A stretch of DNA of 64,000 bases. Source: Diospyros lotus (Eukaryota; Streptophyta; Magnoliopsida; Ericales; Ebenaceae). Within the stretch, counting starts at the first letter, position 1. Every line of letters starts with the position of its first letter. Positions 1 to 12,550 of the stretch are shown piece after piece. The DNA is taken from NCBI RefSeq assembly GCF_014633365.1, contig NC_068338.1:53021716-53085715 (forward strand), written 5' to 3'. Below the pieces are notes generated by a model. That model was given only the letters and a program-made list of their open reading frames with translations. It was not told the DNA's origin and did no database searches. The position numbers were made by a program, and so were the translations under genes.

Positions 1-3000
1 TTCTGTTGAGGTTGTGAAGCTCCAAGGTAACTTTTATCAACCTGCTAAAAAACATGACAAGAAATTTCAGGTCATTGATACTATAAAACAAATGAAAATA
101 AAGACTGCATGTGTTAAACAGCGCATTTGGTCAACAAACCTGTCCTTCCTCAGCTGAAGTGGGAATCACATTATCATGTTCTGTTCCTTTGTTGGTTCGA
201 TCATCTAAATAGTCTGGATGAATTGCTTTCCCATTTGCAGATACTTCATAATCATAACTAGAATCTGATCTCAACAGATTCGGTTCAGTTTGTGATTGAG
301 GATGTAGGTCATGAGTTGATACCTGCGAACCCTCTGACACAGCCTGCAGAAAAGATAGTAACACCCTAAGTTATGATCCAAACAAAAGATGACAATAAGG
401 AAACAAAAAGGTTTTCTTTAGCTTGCACCTGTTGGATCTGCCAATGTTGAAGAGACGAAATTGCTGGAACTGAATGAAAATGGCCAACAGGAGATTGATT
501 GACAGTGGGTACAGAGTGGGGAACTGTCTGCTGATGCATAAGCAATGGATGCAGAGCCGGAACCTGTCCAGATGGAAGGTAGGCAGGCATCCCAAGTAGG
601 GATGATGGAGCAATTGGAACACCATGAACATGATCAACCTAGCAACCAAAGAACAAGGAAAAGCTGAATTATTAAGACAATGCACATGGTCAAGCAGCAC
701 ACGTGCATGCAAGGCCTGAATAGGAGACAGACATACAATACCACATTTTTTTAAATAAAAAAAAAAGATAAGGGTAAGCATAACAGGATAATGACAATAT
801 GCAACCATACTTACATAATATATACATGTAACAATAAGAAATATTCCTTATAAATAATAAAATATTTTATATTAAGGAAATGTTAACCACAAAATGCACT
901 TGTTTTCAGACAAAATGCATTTATTGTATCTTGTTTTCAGCATCCAAACAGTTCTATTGGTTGATTCAATGGTTCAAAACACAATGCATTTATTATCATC
1001 CAACAAAATAGTTTGGATATTGAAAACAAGATGTAATAAATGTACCTTGTTTTCAGACAATGTGCATTTATTGGCGCTTAACCATTGCCTAGCATTACCC
1101 TTAATATTAATACAAAAACAGAAAGAATATGCTAATATTCCAGGCATTCTGCATTCTCTTGTATCTTGTAATCTGTTTGAAGGTGTCTAAGTAATGATAT
1201 AAACATCCCACATCAGACATGTTTTTCCGGTGTCTAAACAGATTCCTGCTATTACAAATTAATAAATAAGAAGAGAAGGTTAGGAGTGTCTGCAGTACTC
1301 TCAGGAAGTGTTGATGAGTATCCAACATGGTGCCATCCTAACAGTGTAATATACTTCTGGGGAATAGAGACAAAGATTAACATTTACTGTGCATAGCACC
1401 ATGAAACTTCAATACTAATTACATAACTACAATATCATACAAAGAGAACCCAGCCCATCTCACAACAGAACAGGTATAGAAAGCATCCACGGAGAAGCTT
1501 TAAAAAAAAGTCATGACAGGGTTGCCCCCATAACCACAACATAAGAAATTGCACCAAGAGTGCAAAGATAAGTTATACCATATAACCCCAAATAATTATA
1601 TGCCCACCACAGAATTGAAAAAGATATCTACCATTCACTCTGTCAAGGAAGAATGTTTTGCTCATAACCCCATCACAAAATACTACCTGGTGATATATTT
1701 AGATTTTAAAAAAGGATTCCATAAGCTAAATATGCCCATATATTAAAAAGTATTACCCCCACCCCCCACCCCAAAAAAAGAAAGAAAGAATGGGTCCAGA
1801 TGCTAAGTATGCCCATTGCATAAACTATGTTGTTATCATGGGAATACACGGAGTCCCCAATTATACTCCATACTAGGATGGATATGCTGCCACATAATAA
1901 AAGATAAAATTAGAAATGAGGCTATTTGTAATAAGATCAAAGTGACTCCTATTGAAGATAAGATGTGTGAGAAAATTCAGATGGTTTCTAGGTGGATACA
2001 ATTGGGTATGATATTAGTTATAAGGGCCTTACAAAAGATAAGGCCATAGAAAAAAAAAAAAAGGCTAGGGAGTTAGAATTTATGTAGTCAACGCCACATT
2101 GTAGGATAGGCTTGGTGTGCTGTTTACAATCAGATAAAATCAACACATTGTAACATCACTGAAAGTCAGTCACTAGAAACAAAACTTATATTCGCCCATG
2201 CAGAGTCCTAGTAGCACTTGCTCTACCAATCAGGAAAGGATAATGTTCCAATATCAAAATTATGAGGGGTAAGCCACACTGACCCAAAGTTCAAATGGCA
2301 ATTTCAACATGTACAAATGCAGTCACCATTACACACTAATTTCAAAATGAAGATAGCTAGAGAGAAGCAAGATGAACAGAGGGAGAGGAGGAGAAATGTC
2401 AAAAAGAAGCAAAAATGAACAAATAATAAATACTGAAAACTCCTCCGATCACCTGACAGTTGCACATTAATACTTGACTCTTACAGGAGCTGCAGTAATA
2501 TAATTTAAGACAACCAATCACTATTCACGAACAGGGAAAAATGATACAAGCCATTACATATAAATTATTGATTCTAGCACATAGAACACCTGTACATGTA
2601 TGTCATGCGGCGGCAGCCCCAGCGGGGCGCGGGGGGTTGTCCTGTTTGACTGAAAATCAACTTTATAGTGCAGCAGCCTCAAATGAGGACAGAAACTAAC
2701 ACTTACATGGAACTTCACATATGTAATGCAGCTTCACTAGTGTTTGTTGTACACAGTGTTCTAAAACACAGCCAAGGCAGCCGCCTAGGCGCTAGGCAGC
2801 CCTTGGCCGCCACGATTAAGCCCTAACCGGCACCCCAGGTGCCGGGCCAATTAATTCAGCCCGATCGACGCCTAGGCGGCGCCTAGCCGCCTAGGTCGGG
2901 CGCTGCATGGCCCGCCTACCTACCTGGGTCGCGCGCGGCCTGGCCGCTTCGATTTGTAAGAGCCGTGTAGGACAAAGGTGGATGAAGTGTCCTTGCCTAT

Positions 3001-6000
3001 GAAGCTCAAGAACACGCCATAACTGTCGCTGCTCCGTTATGAGATCTTCTGTTAACCTCATCTGGGAGCAAAGAAGAATGGAACTCGTCTGGGACTGGGA
3101 GACGAAGATGAGAGATTTAGGGGGGAAGAATGGAACCCGTCTGGGACTAGGAGAGGAGAGATTTAGGGGGGAAGAATGGAAGATTTAGAAGGAGATGAGA
3201 GATTTAGAAGAATGGAACTCGTCGGGGGGGGTGGAGTAAGTCCAAGCAGTGGTCAAAAAATGGGCAACAGCTGGGAAATTTGAGAGAAATTTATGAAAAA
3301 AAAAGTCAAGAAAAATATATTTTATGGGTTAAATTATTGTTAATATATAATTTAATTTGTGTGTGATTTATTATTAGATGAAAGCACAAAATAATGCAAG
3401 AAAGCAACAAATGCTACAAAATAATGCGGGTTTATGTGCTGAAAATAGCAATTTTTCTAGGCCTCGCCTAGGCGCTAGGCCCCAGTCTGGCGCCCGACTA
3501 GCGCCTAGTGCCTTTTAAAACACTGGTTGTACAAATAAGTTTTGTAGTTAATCAATGTAGTTAGCAGGAATACTATATTATTTTATTATAATAGTTATCA
3601 TATTAGTACTCAGTAGAACATTTAAGTTCTGAACAACTTACATAGAATCATAAAGTGGATATATCCTACAACAAAATAGAAACAGCAGGGGTATGTAACA
3701 CAAAAAGAGGAGTAAAAACAAAAATCCTGAACCGTAGAAATATTTTACTGCAACTAGAATACCAGGATTTTCCATTTTCAATTAAATTATTGGAGGAAGA
3801 CCTGAGAAAAACAAGTAATGGGAATAACACATCCTACCTGGCTTGAAGCACTGCCACTTGAAGCAAAAGATGAAACATTTTCAGCATTTCCATTCGGAAG
3901 GACCCCAGAAGTTACACTCTGTGTGACACTTCCATTCACATCAAGTTGGTTCCCATTGTTCTGTCCAAACTGAGAAGCATCTTTTGAATTGGTATGGGAC
4001 ATCCGTGGCTCATCAGAGAAAGTTCCACTCCTCTCTCTTGCATCAGCCAGTTCAAGCTGAAGTTGTTGTATTGTATGCATATGAAGCCTTTCCATCTCAG
4101 CAAACTAATACAGATGCAAACAGAAACCAATTGCACCAATGAGTGGAGAAATCAAGTTAGGAGCAAAATGAAAATTGGACTTAATAGCAACATGACTATC
4201 AGGAGGAAGTGAACCACATCCAAAGACAAAATCAAGCTTATATTTATTTACAATAGCAATTCACCCCCGAGTCAACTTTAGAAACCAGTAGTCTAGGTTA
4301 GCAACCTGCCGCTGGCAACCAATCCAAAGCTGGTTATATTGCTCAGTTCGTTCTCTCAATTCAGCTTGTAAAGAGTGAGCTGTGGTTGACTGCAAGGCAT
4401 CCATTTCTTGGACTCGGGTGATCCACCCTTGAGCTTCCCTCAACTGTTCATCTTTATAAAGGATGGTTTCCTGAGCAACCCTATGCTGGAAACAAATTCA
4501 TTATTAAGTAACTTAATTAAAATCATGCAATAAAGACCTTATAAGCTAACAACCCAGAAAACCTAGATCCCATTAGGGAGGGGGGAAAAATAGGAGAATA
4601 AATGATCTTTCCAACAAGAATTCAAATACACAGCATATGAAATTTTCACACCAACATGAATGTCCATATATAGATGGAACACCACCTTTTGCAGGTAACA
4701 AGTTACTTTCAGACTATGGCACAGAATTTAAGAGCAGATAACTAGACAAAAACATGTTTAGGATATTCAAAAGGGTAACCTTCCATTTATTACCATTAAG
4801 ATACATTGTAATGTGCAATTTCACAAACCTGCTCCTGCAACTCAAGGAACTGCCTATCTTTCTCTTGGATATGTTCTTGAAGGTCATGTATCTGTTTGAG
4901 GTGTTGGACTCTTTCGGCTTCAGAATTATCACGCTCTCCCCTTCAAAAACCATTTATCAAATTAAATTATATCCAGAACATCATTTCCCATAGTAGAGAA
5001 TTAATTTTTTTCAACTACTGTAATGACACAAATTGAAAATATGCTGTCAATCAGACCACAGGACAATGATACAAGACCAAACAGGTACCGGAAGGTCTGC
5101 AATTCCTTGCTCAGTTCTCTAAGTAAATCCTCCTTAGCCCATGCCTAACAAAAGATAACAAGGATTTTATTAAACATCTAAATCAATAAAGCATGATGCA
5201 CAATGCCGCAAGAGGAATTGTTGCAAAAATGCTGGACCAACCGCTTCAGTGTCTAATTTGATCGTATGCAACTCTCTGTCTTTCTCTTCCATCTTCCTCT
5301 CCAACTCACGTATTGCTAGTTCCATTTCATGTAGTTGTTCCTAGATAATCAAGTAGCTATCATTCACAATTGCATCCCTCAAAGAACATTAGACACACAG
5401 TCAAAAATGCTCAATAATAATGTAACCTGAAGCTTAACATTAGCATTTTTATGCTCTTTAATCTGAGCATCAAAGTCTTTCTGCACTTCCAGGATCTCCG
5501 ATCTCGCAATGATTTGAGCTCGAAGGTCAATCTCCATTTGCTGCAACTCCTCTCTTTGCCCGGCAACATTGTGAAGTCGCTGCTGCAAAATATCATTGTC
5601 CGAACTTCCATCAATGGTAATGGAACAGAAGTCCACATCAGCCGGCTCTCTTCCCTGCTGCACCTTAATCAAAACAAATAAATCACCTTCACTTTCATGA
5701 TTCAATCAACGGAAGCCCTAGTTCCCCAGAAAATCAATTACCTCGTATATCGTTCTCTCATCGGATTGCCCTAACTTCGAACGCTCCAAATCCTAGGTCA
5801 ACAAGATTTACATTACAAAATTTTACGAATCCATAACAAATACATAAACCCTATCAAATCCACGTTGAAGCAAGCCAATGTCAGTGTTTCAGTAAACAGG
5901 CACCTCGCTGCCGGCGTTTCGAACGGAAAGCTCAGAAACAGCGCGCCACTCCTTGCGGGAAGGCAGCGAAACACCGCGTGCGGCGGGAACACCGGCCGCG

Positions 6001-6008
6001 GTCTCCAT
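1..6008 (-). CDS. Plant coiled-coil protein of unknown function, 3' end cut by the window
   Basis: Eleven exons read on the minus strand in consistent phase: 6008-5904 (ATG, METAAGVPAARG), 5792-5742, 5663-5427, 5340-5242, 5144-5089, 4940-4829, 4485-4306, 4104-3838, 638-429, 343-140 and 41-1, which runs off the window. Every junction has GT/AG. At least 520 residues are visible. Residues ~65-300 are a long Glu/Gln/Leu/Arg-rich coiled coil (for example MEEKDREL and LQEHIQEKDR). After it comes a low-complexity Ser/Asn/Gly/Gln region, then a Pro/His/Gln-rich stretch (MPAYLPSGQVPALHPLL). There is no signal peptide or membrane segment. The conserved coiled-coil layout is one I associate with an uncharacterised plant protein family. 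A scaffold role is inference only. Intron 8 (639-3837) is far longer than the others and carries a hAT element. Confidence 0.85.
917..1043. repeat. Imperfect inverted repeat inside the long intron
   Basis: Arms of 33 nt at 917-949 and 1011-1043 are inverted copies with about five mismatches, around a 61-nt loop. The core TGAAAACAAGAT is shared exactly. The flanks repeat the motif again (CTTGTTTTCAGACAA near 899 and 1049), so the block is built from several copies of one short sequence. It may be a small foldback element; no target duplication was confirmed. Confidence 0.6.
2754..3525. mobile_element. Non-autonomous hAT-type transposon, 772 bp, with 8-bp target duplications
   Basis: The element begins CAGTGTTCTAAAA and ends TTTTAAAACACTG, forming terminal inverted repeats. 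It is flanked by exact 8-bp duplications GTTGTACA at 2746-2753 and 3526-3533. An 8-bp duplication with CA...TG termini is the hAT hallmark. Subterminal regions are strikingly GC-rich and packed with the palindromic motif CCTAGGCG/CGCCTAGG at both ends, unlike the AT-rich host intron. No transposase reading frame is present, so it would depend on an autonomous relative. Confidence 0.88.
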
Positions 6009-6620
6009 TGAATCAAAAGCCCCGGCGATTTCTCCAATTTCTGCCTCGATCAAGAAACCCTAACTTCCGAGTAAAATAAACTACGAAACGAAAAACACAT
6101 AAACCCTAGAACAGTTGCAGGTTTTGCCTACGAGAACAATGAGAATCAAGCAGTAAATCTCAGGTAAATCAATGAAGTATGATGAGAATGCGCGGTGTAG
6201 CGGATTAGGGTCTGTAGATTTGGGGGTTTTGAGTCTAAAAAGGGTTTTAAAAAGGCCAGAAGTTGACGACAGGCGAACAGAGAGAGAGAGATGGATGCGA
6301 TAAAGTTCGATGATGGGAAGCATCCCGCCATTTATACGGGGATGGATGGGGCATGCAATGCCACGTGCCTTCGCTGGAGCGTGATTTCTACTACTATCGG
6401 AACCGGAAGGATCTGGCCGTTAATCGCTACGGGTCCCACGATTATTAACTGTCCGATGAAGCTACTATATCCTTGCTGGGTTTTCTTTTCTTCTGCTTAT
6501 GGGCTTTGATTTGTCTTTGGCCGTGGGCCGTGGGCCGTGGGCCGTGGGCTGTGGGCTGTCATTGTTACTCTTGTGGGTCACAAGTAGAACTCGAGTCGGG
6601 CCGGCTTACCCTAGAATGGA
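6009..6620 (-). promoter_or_regulatory. 5' leader and probable promoter of the coiled-coil gene
   Basis: Upstream of the chosen ATG on the minus strand lie a CT-rich leader (GA-repeat on plus at 6281-6290) and, further out, several TGGGCC/GGCCCA-type motifs within the tandem GGGCCGTGGGCCGTGG block at 6520-6555. Such site II-like motifs are common in promoters of plant housekeeping genes. No clear TATA box was found. The boundaries are approximate. Confidence 0.4.
6520..6559. repeat. Short tandem repeat (GGGCCGT/GGGCTGT)n
   Basis: About five copies of a 7-bp unit, grading from CCGTGGG to CTGTGGG, stand out as GC-rich in AT-rich surroundings. They lie just upstream of the coiled-coil gene. Confidence 0.8.
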
Positions 6621-8654
6621 TATCCTATTTGGATTTACTTACTAAAAACATGTATTTAGGCCATATTTTTATATATAAATTTTTGTATATTTTTTTACAA
6701 GGTTTGGTGTTTAGAACAAGGTTTGAATAGTTATAGTATAAAGTTATAGTGTTGTGTTTTGATTATATTGTTACTCAAACACAACAATAAATTTATTTAT
6801 TGAAAATATTATTTTTAAGCCATTTAAATTCTGCAGAAAAAAGAACGATCAAAAGGTACTAAATAATCTCACTCGAACACTCTAAAAATTCAAAAACCCC
6901 ATACTCTAATATCGAATTGCCAAAAAATCTATGTTTCTCTATAAATAGATGAGCTCTCATTTTAAAAAATGTACACCTCTGATACTGATTTCAATATAAT
7001 ATCCAAGTTTTTAGTAAAATTAGTGTTTAACTTAAATATCAGAATGTTCATGCGAGTACTGTCACACATCCTCTTATTGTTCTCTTTTCTTGCAAAGTGT
7101 AAATGATTTGACAATAATATTTTTAATAAATAAATTTATTATTATATTCGAGTGATAACAAATTTATAAGTTAAAAGGAATTAATTAATTTTTAACTAAT
7201 TTATCTAATGCCCATCAGATAAAATAAACTCACCTCTCGCTATAATTAATCTAAGCAACAATAAGATAAAATATTTGCTTATTTTGATGATCTTACACCT
7301 TGGGATGCCCTGTGATCTTACTCCTATGTTATTATATCAATTTTATTTTGTTAGTTTTGTGTAATCAATGGCACTATACACTCAATAAAGGGCTAAATTA
7401 AGTGTTTATAAATTTTAAAATTTTAAAAAAGTTTTAAAAGATACATCAAAACATTAAAATGTAATCAAAATAATACTAAAGATAGAAGAATTTTAGAGTG
7501 ATCTGCTAAACCCAGCATGCTCCACTACTCTAACTACATATTAGATATTTCAAAATCCACTATTACCTCCTACTTAACTATATAGGCCCTCTAGCAAAAT
7601 CGCTAAAAAACACAACCTCTTATACTAAAATAGGTCCTCTAGCTCACAAATTATGAATTACAACAAAGAATAACAAAGCTAAAACAAATATTACAAACGA
7701 TATCTATAATATTTTAAGAGAAAATGAATAACTCTTGTAAGTTAAAATCAAATCATCCTCGTCCATTAGACTTCTCTAATGTATCATTGGGTTGAATTTA
7801 TAGGCTTCTCTCGAGCATTAAAGTATACTAGTTGTTCAAGATTGTAAAAATTAGCCATTATAGATTGTTAGTAAAAGAAATAGTCGACAGTTTCACTAAA
7901 TCAGTCGATAGCTTTCTTTAGCGAAATTGAACCACATATTGGCTTTGGCAAATGGTCAACTATTTTATAAAAGATGTTGACTTTTTTTAACAAACTGTCG
8001 ACTGTTTTTAACAATAAGAAGACAATTTTTGTAAAAAGTTGACACTTTACAGTTACAATCAATTGAAATTGAACAAAAATTGAAATAACAGAGAGCGTGA
8101 AAAAATTTATGTCGACAATTCATAAAGACTACTGATTGTTTTTGCTGAAATGTTTAAAACGGTCAATAGGTGCCCCAAACTGGTCGACAGTTTTGCCTTG
8201 CTTATCAACCCAAAAATCAAAAACACAAAACTATTGATAGTTCCACTAACATGATCGACAATTTTGGTTTCAAATAAAGTATTTCTTGATTCTTTAACAC
8301 ATTTAATTTCAAAACAAATACAAAAAATTTGATTTTAAAATAAATATAAAATATTTTGTAAACATTGAAAGCATGTATCATTTGGCAACGATGAATTGAT
8401 CATTTTCATTATCAAAAATATAAAATATAATTTATTTTCAAATGACAAATATATAAGAATTTTCATCATTAAAACATCGTCAAAAACAAAACAACACATC
8501 TCCTAATTTTGTTCTCTTTATTTATTCTCTGCACTAAAATCTACAATTGCTACTATCATCAATCTCCTTTCTCTTTATTTCTTCTTTTCAACCTTATTTT
8601 GTCTTTTTTTTTTCTTTCAAATTTATTGGATTCATCTAATTTGATAAACCTAAT
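6620..8654. other. AT-rich intergenic stretch without a recognisable gene
   Basis: No open frame here resembles a protein. The first part is simple AT-rich sequence. From about 7880 to 8280 there are repeated, degenerate copies of a motif around GTCGACAGTTTT in both orientations, which suggests a decayed repeat. No element ends were found. Confidence 0.6.
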
Positions 8655-9330
8655 TGTCGATGTTCAATTTCAGCCGACCCCGATTCGTCTTGGGCCGCGG
8701 TGAATAAGTCCAAAGTGCAAAAAAAAAGAAAAATAAAGATCTCGAACGTAAATCGACACTAGAATTTTTACATGGTTCGGCCAGAACGATGCCTACTCCA
8801 CGACCGCACTTTGATTATTCCTTCAGAATGGCGGTGTCTGATTATTCTCTCTGCCCCTCATGATATCTATCATTCTTATTTATACTGAGGGGATTTTACA
8901 ATTTAGATAACATATAGAAATACAATGATTATATAATGGGGGACAAACAATCATTATCGTCTACACAAAATCGGGAGTGAGATCCTCATTACGAGGAGCA
9001 TGGGCTGTTGCAGATAAAGTGAATAGTCTTTACCTCTAACTTCTCAGCAGTTTTACCACTTATGCGAGCTGACGGTTGTAGGCCAGCGACCTGGGCGGTC
9101 CAACGAACTGAGGGTTTTATAGCGAGCCCGTTAGTCGATCGTTGAGAGCTCACTAAGGGGTTTTACAAGAGCTCGCAAGATACTTGCTTTACGGGCTTCG
9201 AGTTTCGGTGATGTATGGATTTCATTTGACGAGGTCGCCGAAATTTTTCAAGCTCTGGGTGATTGGGCCGGCCCATTGGACTGAGCCTGGCCCATAAGGG
9301 GTGATGCGGGAATAGCGTATAACACTAACA
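8655..9330 (-). mobile_element. Solo-LTR-like remnant of an LTR retrotransposon (minus orientation)
   Basis: Read on the minus strand this block starts TGTTAGTGTTATACGC, contains a TATA-like CAGTATAAATAAG (plus 8876-8888) near its middle, and then a segment with the phrase GGCCGAACCATG that I associate with plant retrotransposon LTRs. Base composition differs sharply from the AT-rich flanks. The proposed ends are TG...CA, but no 5-bp target duplication could be matched, so the left boundary is uncertain. No second LTR, gag or pol is present. Confidence 0.5.
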
Positions 9331-9391
9331 GTCTAGGTTTGTTTATTGCGGTGTTGATTTAACACCATAACACCTTGTGGTTGAAATGAGA

Positions 9392-9763
9392 GGTGAGTAA
9401 TATTTCGATTAAACCGAATCAAATCAGCCAAAAATATCAATTTGGTTCAGTTTAAACTATAAGTTGATTCAAATCAATTTTCAAGTTTAGCAATTTAGGT
9501 TATTCCGGTTTGGTTCAGTCTCCATATTGAAAAGAATCAAAATAACCAAAGCGATTAAAATGTCAAAAACAATGTTGTTTTGACCAAATTTTTGGTTTTT
9601 TAGTTTATTCAATCATTTCAATTTTATTTTCTTTTTTTCAAAATTATTAATTTATTCTTTGAGTATTTATTTGATCAATTCAATTTAATTTTTTACACAA
9701 ATTCAATCTATTCAATTTGAGCAAGTTACCAAATAGATCGAATAATGACCCATACTTGGGGTT
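9392..9763. repeat. Foldback repeat with AACCGAAT/ATTCGGTT-like palindromic sequence, copy 1
   Basis: The left side (GGTGAGTAATATTTCGATT) is approximately inverted at the right (ATCGAATAATGACCC). The interior alternates TTCAATTTRATT and AATTGAAT tracts. The layout recurs at 10245-10583 and 46566-46992. This looks like a degenerate MITE-like family; no target duplication was resolved. Confidence 0.35.
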
Positions 9764-10244
9764 TTATAACTTGAGTGATGAGTAGTAGAAGCTTATTTTG
9801 TTTTTTAATTTTAACATAAAAGATAATATAATAATATTTGCATGTATAAAGATTGCATTGAAAATATATTTAATACCTATAAAAATGTAATATGTTTAAA
9901 TATGTATTTTTGTAATTAAAATATATTAGAAAAAGCACACCATTTTCTATAAAATTATGATATATTTAGGCAAATGAGTCATTTTGATAATTAATAACCA
10001 CTAGTACCTCATTCATAATTTGATATACCAATTTTATAATAGTTATAATTTTATGTAATATCTTATTTATCAAATGTGAGACAATATTATTTAATTATAT
10101 ATTTAATTTTATCAAATCACTATTTAATGATTACGCCAAACAACCTCTTAGTGTTACTTGCTTCCAATCTTATAAATTGCTTCTAGAGTACAATTAGTAG
10201 ACTTACCTTTTACTTTCCCAACCCACACGGCGTGTTTATGTAAC

Positions 10245-10583
10245 GGTTCTCTATCTAGTTAATGATAATTTAACGTTTTAGTTAAATTAAAATAATTAAA
10301 TAAATTAGTTAAAATTGATGATTCAATTCAGTTTTTAAATTTGATAATTTTAATTATTTTAGTTTGAAAAAAAATTAAAATAATCGAATCGATCTAAATA
10401 TCAAAAGCGAAGTTGTTTTTACACTCTGTTATTTTAATTTTTTTATTTTTTCAATCAATTCAATTTTTTTATTTATTCAATTTTAAAATTTATTCAATCA
10501 ATTCAATTTAATTTTTTAACACAAATTTAATTGATTCAATTTGAGAAATTTAGTCAATTTGAAATGCTCACCCTTACCATGGT
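10245..10583. repeat. Foldback repeat, copy 2 of the family at 9392
   Basis: It has the same alternating TTCAATTT/AATTGAAT interior and ends in AATGCTCACCC. In my judgement this end matches a palindromic repeat type common in plant intergenic DNA. Ends are approximate. Confidence 0.3.
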
Positions 10584-12493
10584 CTATCCCTCACAAGTTG
10601 ACTCTTTTGGCCTTTTGTATTTTGATTTTTTATAATCGTTGGCAACCTCCTACTTAGTTAGGAATAATTTGATAATGTTGTCAGCAAATTTCATTTCATT
10701 CTATTTTATCATTTTTATTTTAGTCCATTAATTTTCATTTATTTATGAAAAATGAAAACTAAAAATATTATTTGATTTTGTTATGAGTTGTGAAGAAAAT
10801 AAAAGTGAAAATTAAAAACAATGTTGATTTTCTAAATATGTGTTTAACAAAAAATTCATGTTGGGTAAACAAAAATTAAATTATGAATTAGAAAAAAAAA
10901 ATCGCTAGATCTATTCAAAGTTGTCAAATCTACTCGAGTTCTTCGCGAGGATAACGAGTATTGTTAGATTTTACTGAATCTACTCAAGAACTTTGTGAGG
11001 GCGAACAAATCTACTCGAGTCCAATGGATTTGTTGAACTTTGTCACAAAGATGGTTGGATTTGTTTTAGAAAGACAATCGAATTTGTTTGAATTTGTAGA
11101 TTTTCACTGTGAGGACAATTAGATTGGTTTGAGTTTGTCGAAAATGTCAAGGCGATTAGTACCAGCCAACGATAAAGAAGGCCTTCTTAGTTGGGTGGGG
11201 GTGAAAGGAAGAGAGAGGATTATGACGACTTAACTTTTTGAGTAATAATGAAAAAAATGAAAGTGATGGATTTTAAGCCCATTTCATCTCGAAAGTTCTT
11301 ATAAAAAATTTGAAAACAAAATACAAAAACAAACACCACTTCCATTATTTTTATTCCAAAACTTTGAAATAAAAAAGAAATTTTAAAAACTACAATAATC
11401 GTATTGTTCATATTGTTTCCTTATGAGACCTCATTTTTGCCTAGTTTTCTCATATTGTTTCATACCAATGCAAGTTTGATAATTATCTCAGTAGTTATCT
11501 TATGAGACCTCATTTTGTTTGTACAAAGAGTATAGTGGTGTGAAAAAATATAGTTTAACTGAAATAATCATATTGAATCAATTAAAATTGTTAGTTCAGT
11601 TCAATTTTGATAAGATTTGATTTTAAAACCTATAAATTTTGATTATTTCAATTTTTATATTTTAAAAATTTGAAATAATTGGTTGGTTGAATTTCAAAAC
11701 AACGTCATTTTTTGCTTATATTGAGAAAGAAAAGAAAAATAACAGAGAAACAAAATAACGTAGGAATAATTGACTAAAATAATCGTTCCTTTCACATTTT
11801 CTTTGGACCTTTGCAATTATAAGATTTCCATCAACTATTGTCGTCTTTACCGATCTCGATCATTTTTCTTTGTCGTCTTGACCGATCTCGATCATTTTTC
11901 TTTGCTCCAACTAATAACCTCGTGAGTCCCAATCAATCCACTTACCCTTCCCTTTATTTGATTGACGGCTTATGACTTATCCACCATTTCATTTTCTCTT
12001 TACTCTAATCGGCAACTTATAATCGACCCACACTTTCCTGTTCTCTTTACTCGGACCAACGACCAACCTCAACCTATATAAGTGAGTTTGTAATTCTTAT
12101 AGTTATAGTTTCATTTTTTAATCATTCAACTTGAGATTTTCACTTTTCAATCGTTTTAGTATTGAATTTTGATGATATATATATATATATATTATGATGG
12201 ATACTCAATTATCAAAATATGGTTGTTTGTGTTGGGTGTATTTATTTTCTTTCATGTTTTGCATTGTTGCAATTCATCGTTACATTGTTGTGTGTAAGTA
12301 TTCCATTTTTTCGTTTTAATTTTTATGGATTTTTTTTCCAATTTATTCAGTCAATTTAATTTTTTTTATTTGTTCGATTTTTTAATTTTTGGTTTGTTCA
12401 ATCAAGCTAATTTGGTTTTTTACAAAATTTTGATTTATTCAATTTTAGTATTTTGATCAATTTGATAATCGAACTAACTGAATGCTCATCCCT

Positions 12494-12550
12494 AAAATTG
12501 CAATATTGTACCAAAATATTGTAACAAAATTGGTATAATATTGCAATTTT
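12494..12550. repeat. 19-bp-arm inverted repeat (hairpin)
   Basis: AAAATTGCAATATTGTACC at 12494-12512 is inverted at 12532-12550 with a single mismatch, around a 19-nt loop. It abuts the right end of a repeat ending GAATGCTCATCCC. Confidence 0.7.

Larger units (their letters stand above)
639..3837 (-). other. Unusually long intron (3.2 kb) of the coiled-coil gene
   Basis: Both borders fit: donor GTAGG after the exon ending at 3838 and acceptor TAG before 638 on the minus strand. The other introns of this gene are about 75-350 nt. It contains a foldback repeat (917-1043), a C-rich and GAAA-rich low-complexity patch (1755-1790), a GC-rich hAT element with target duplications (2754-3525), and otherwise unremarkable AT-rich sequence. 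No credible coding exon is seen inside it on either strand. Confidence 0.75.

Noticed and set aside
8509..8703. 64-residue hydrophobic frame
   Set aside because: T-rich sequence read as Phe/Leu; overlaps the edge of the LTR-like block.
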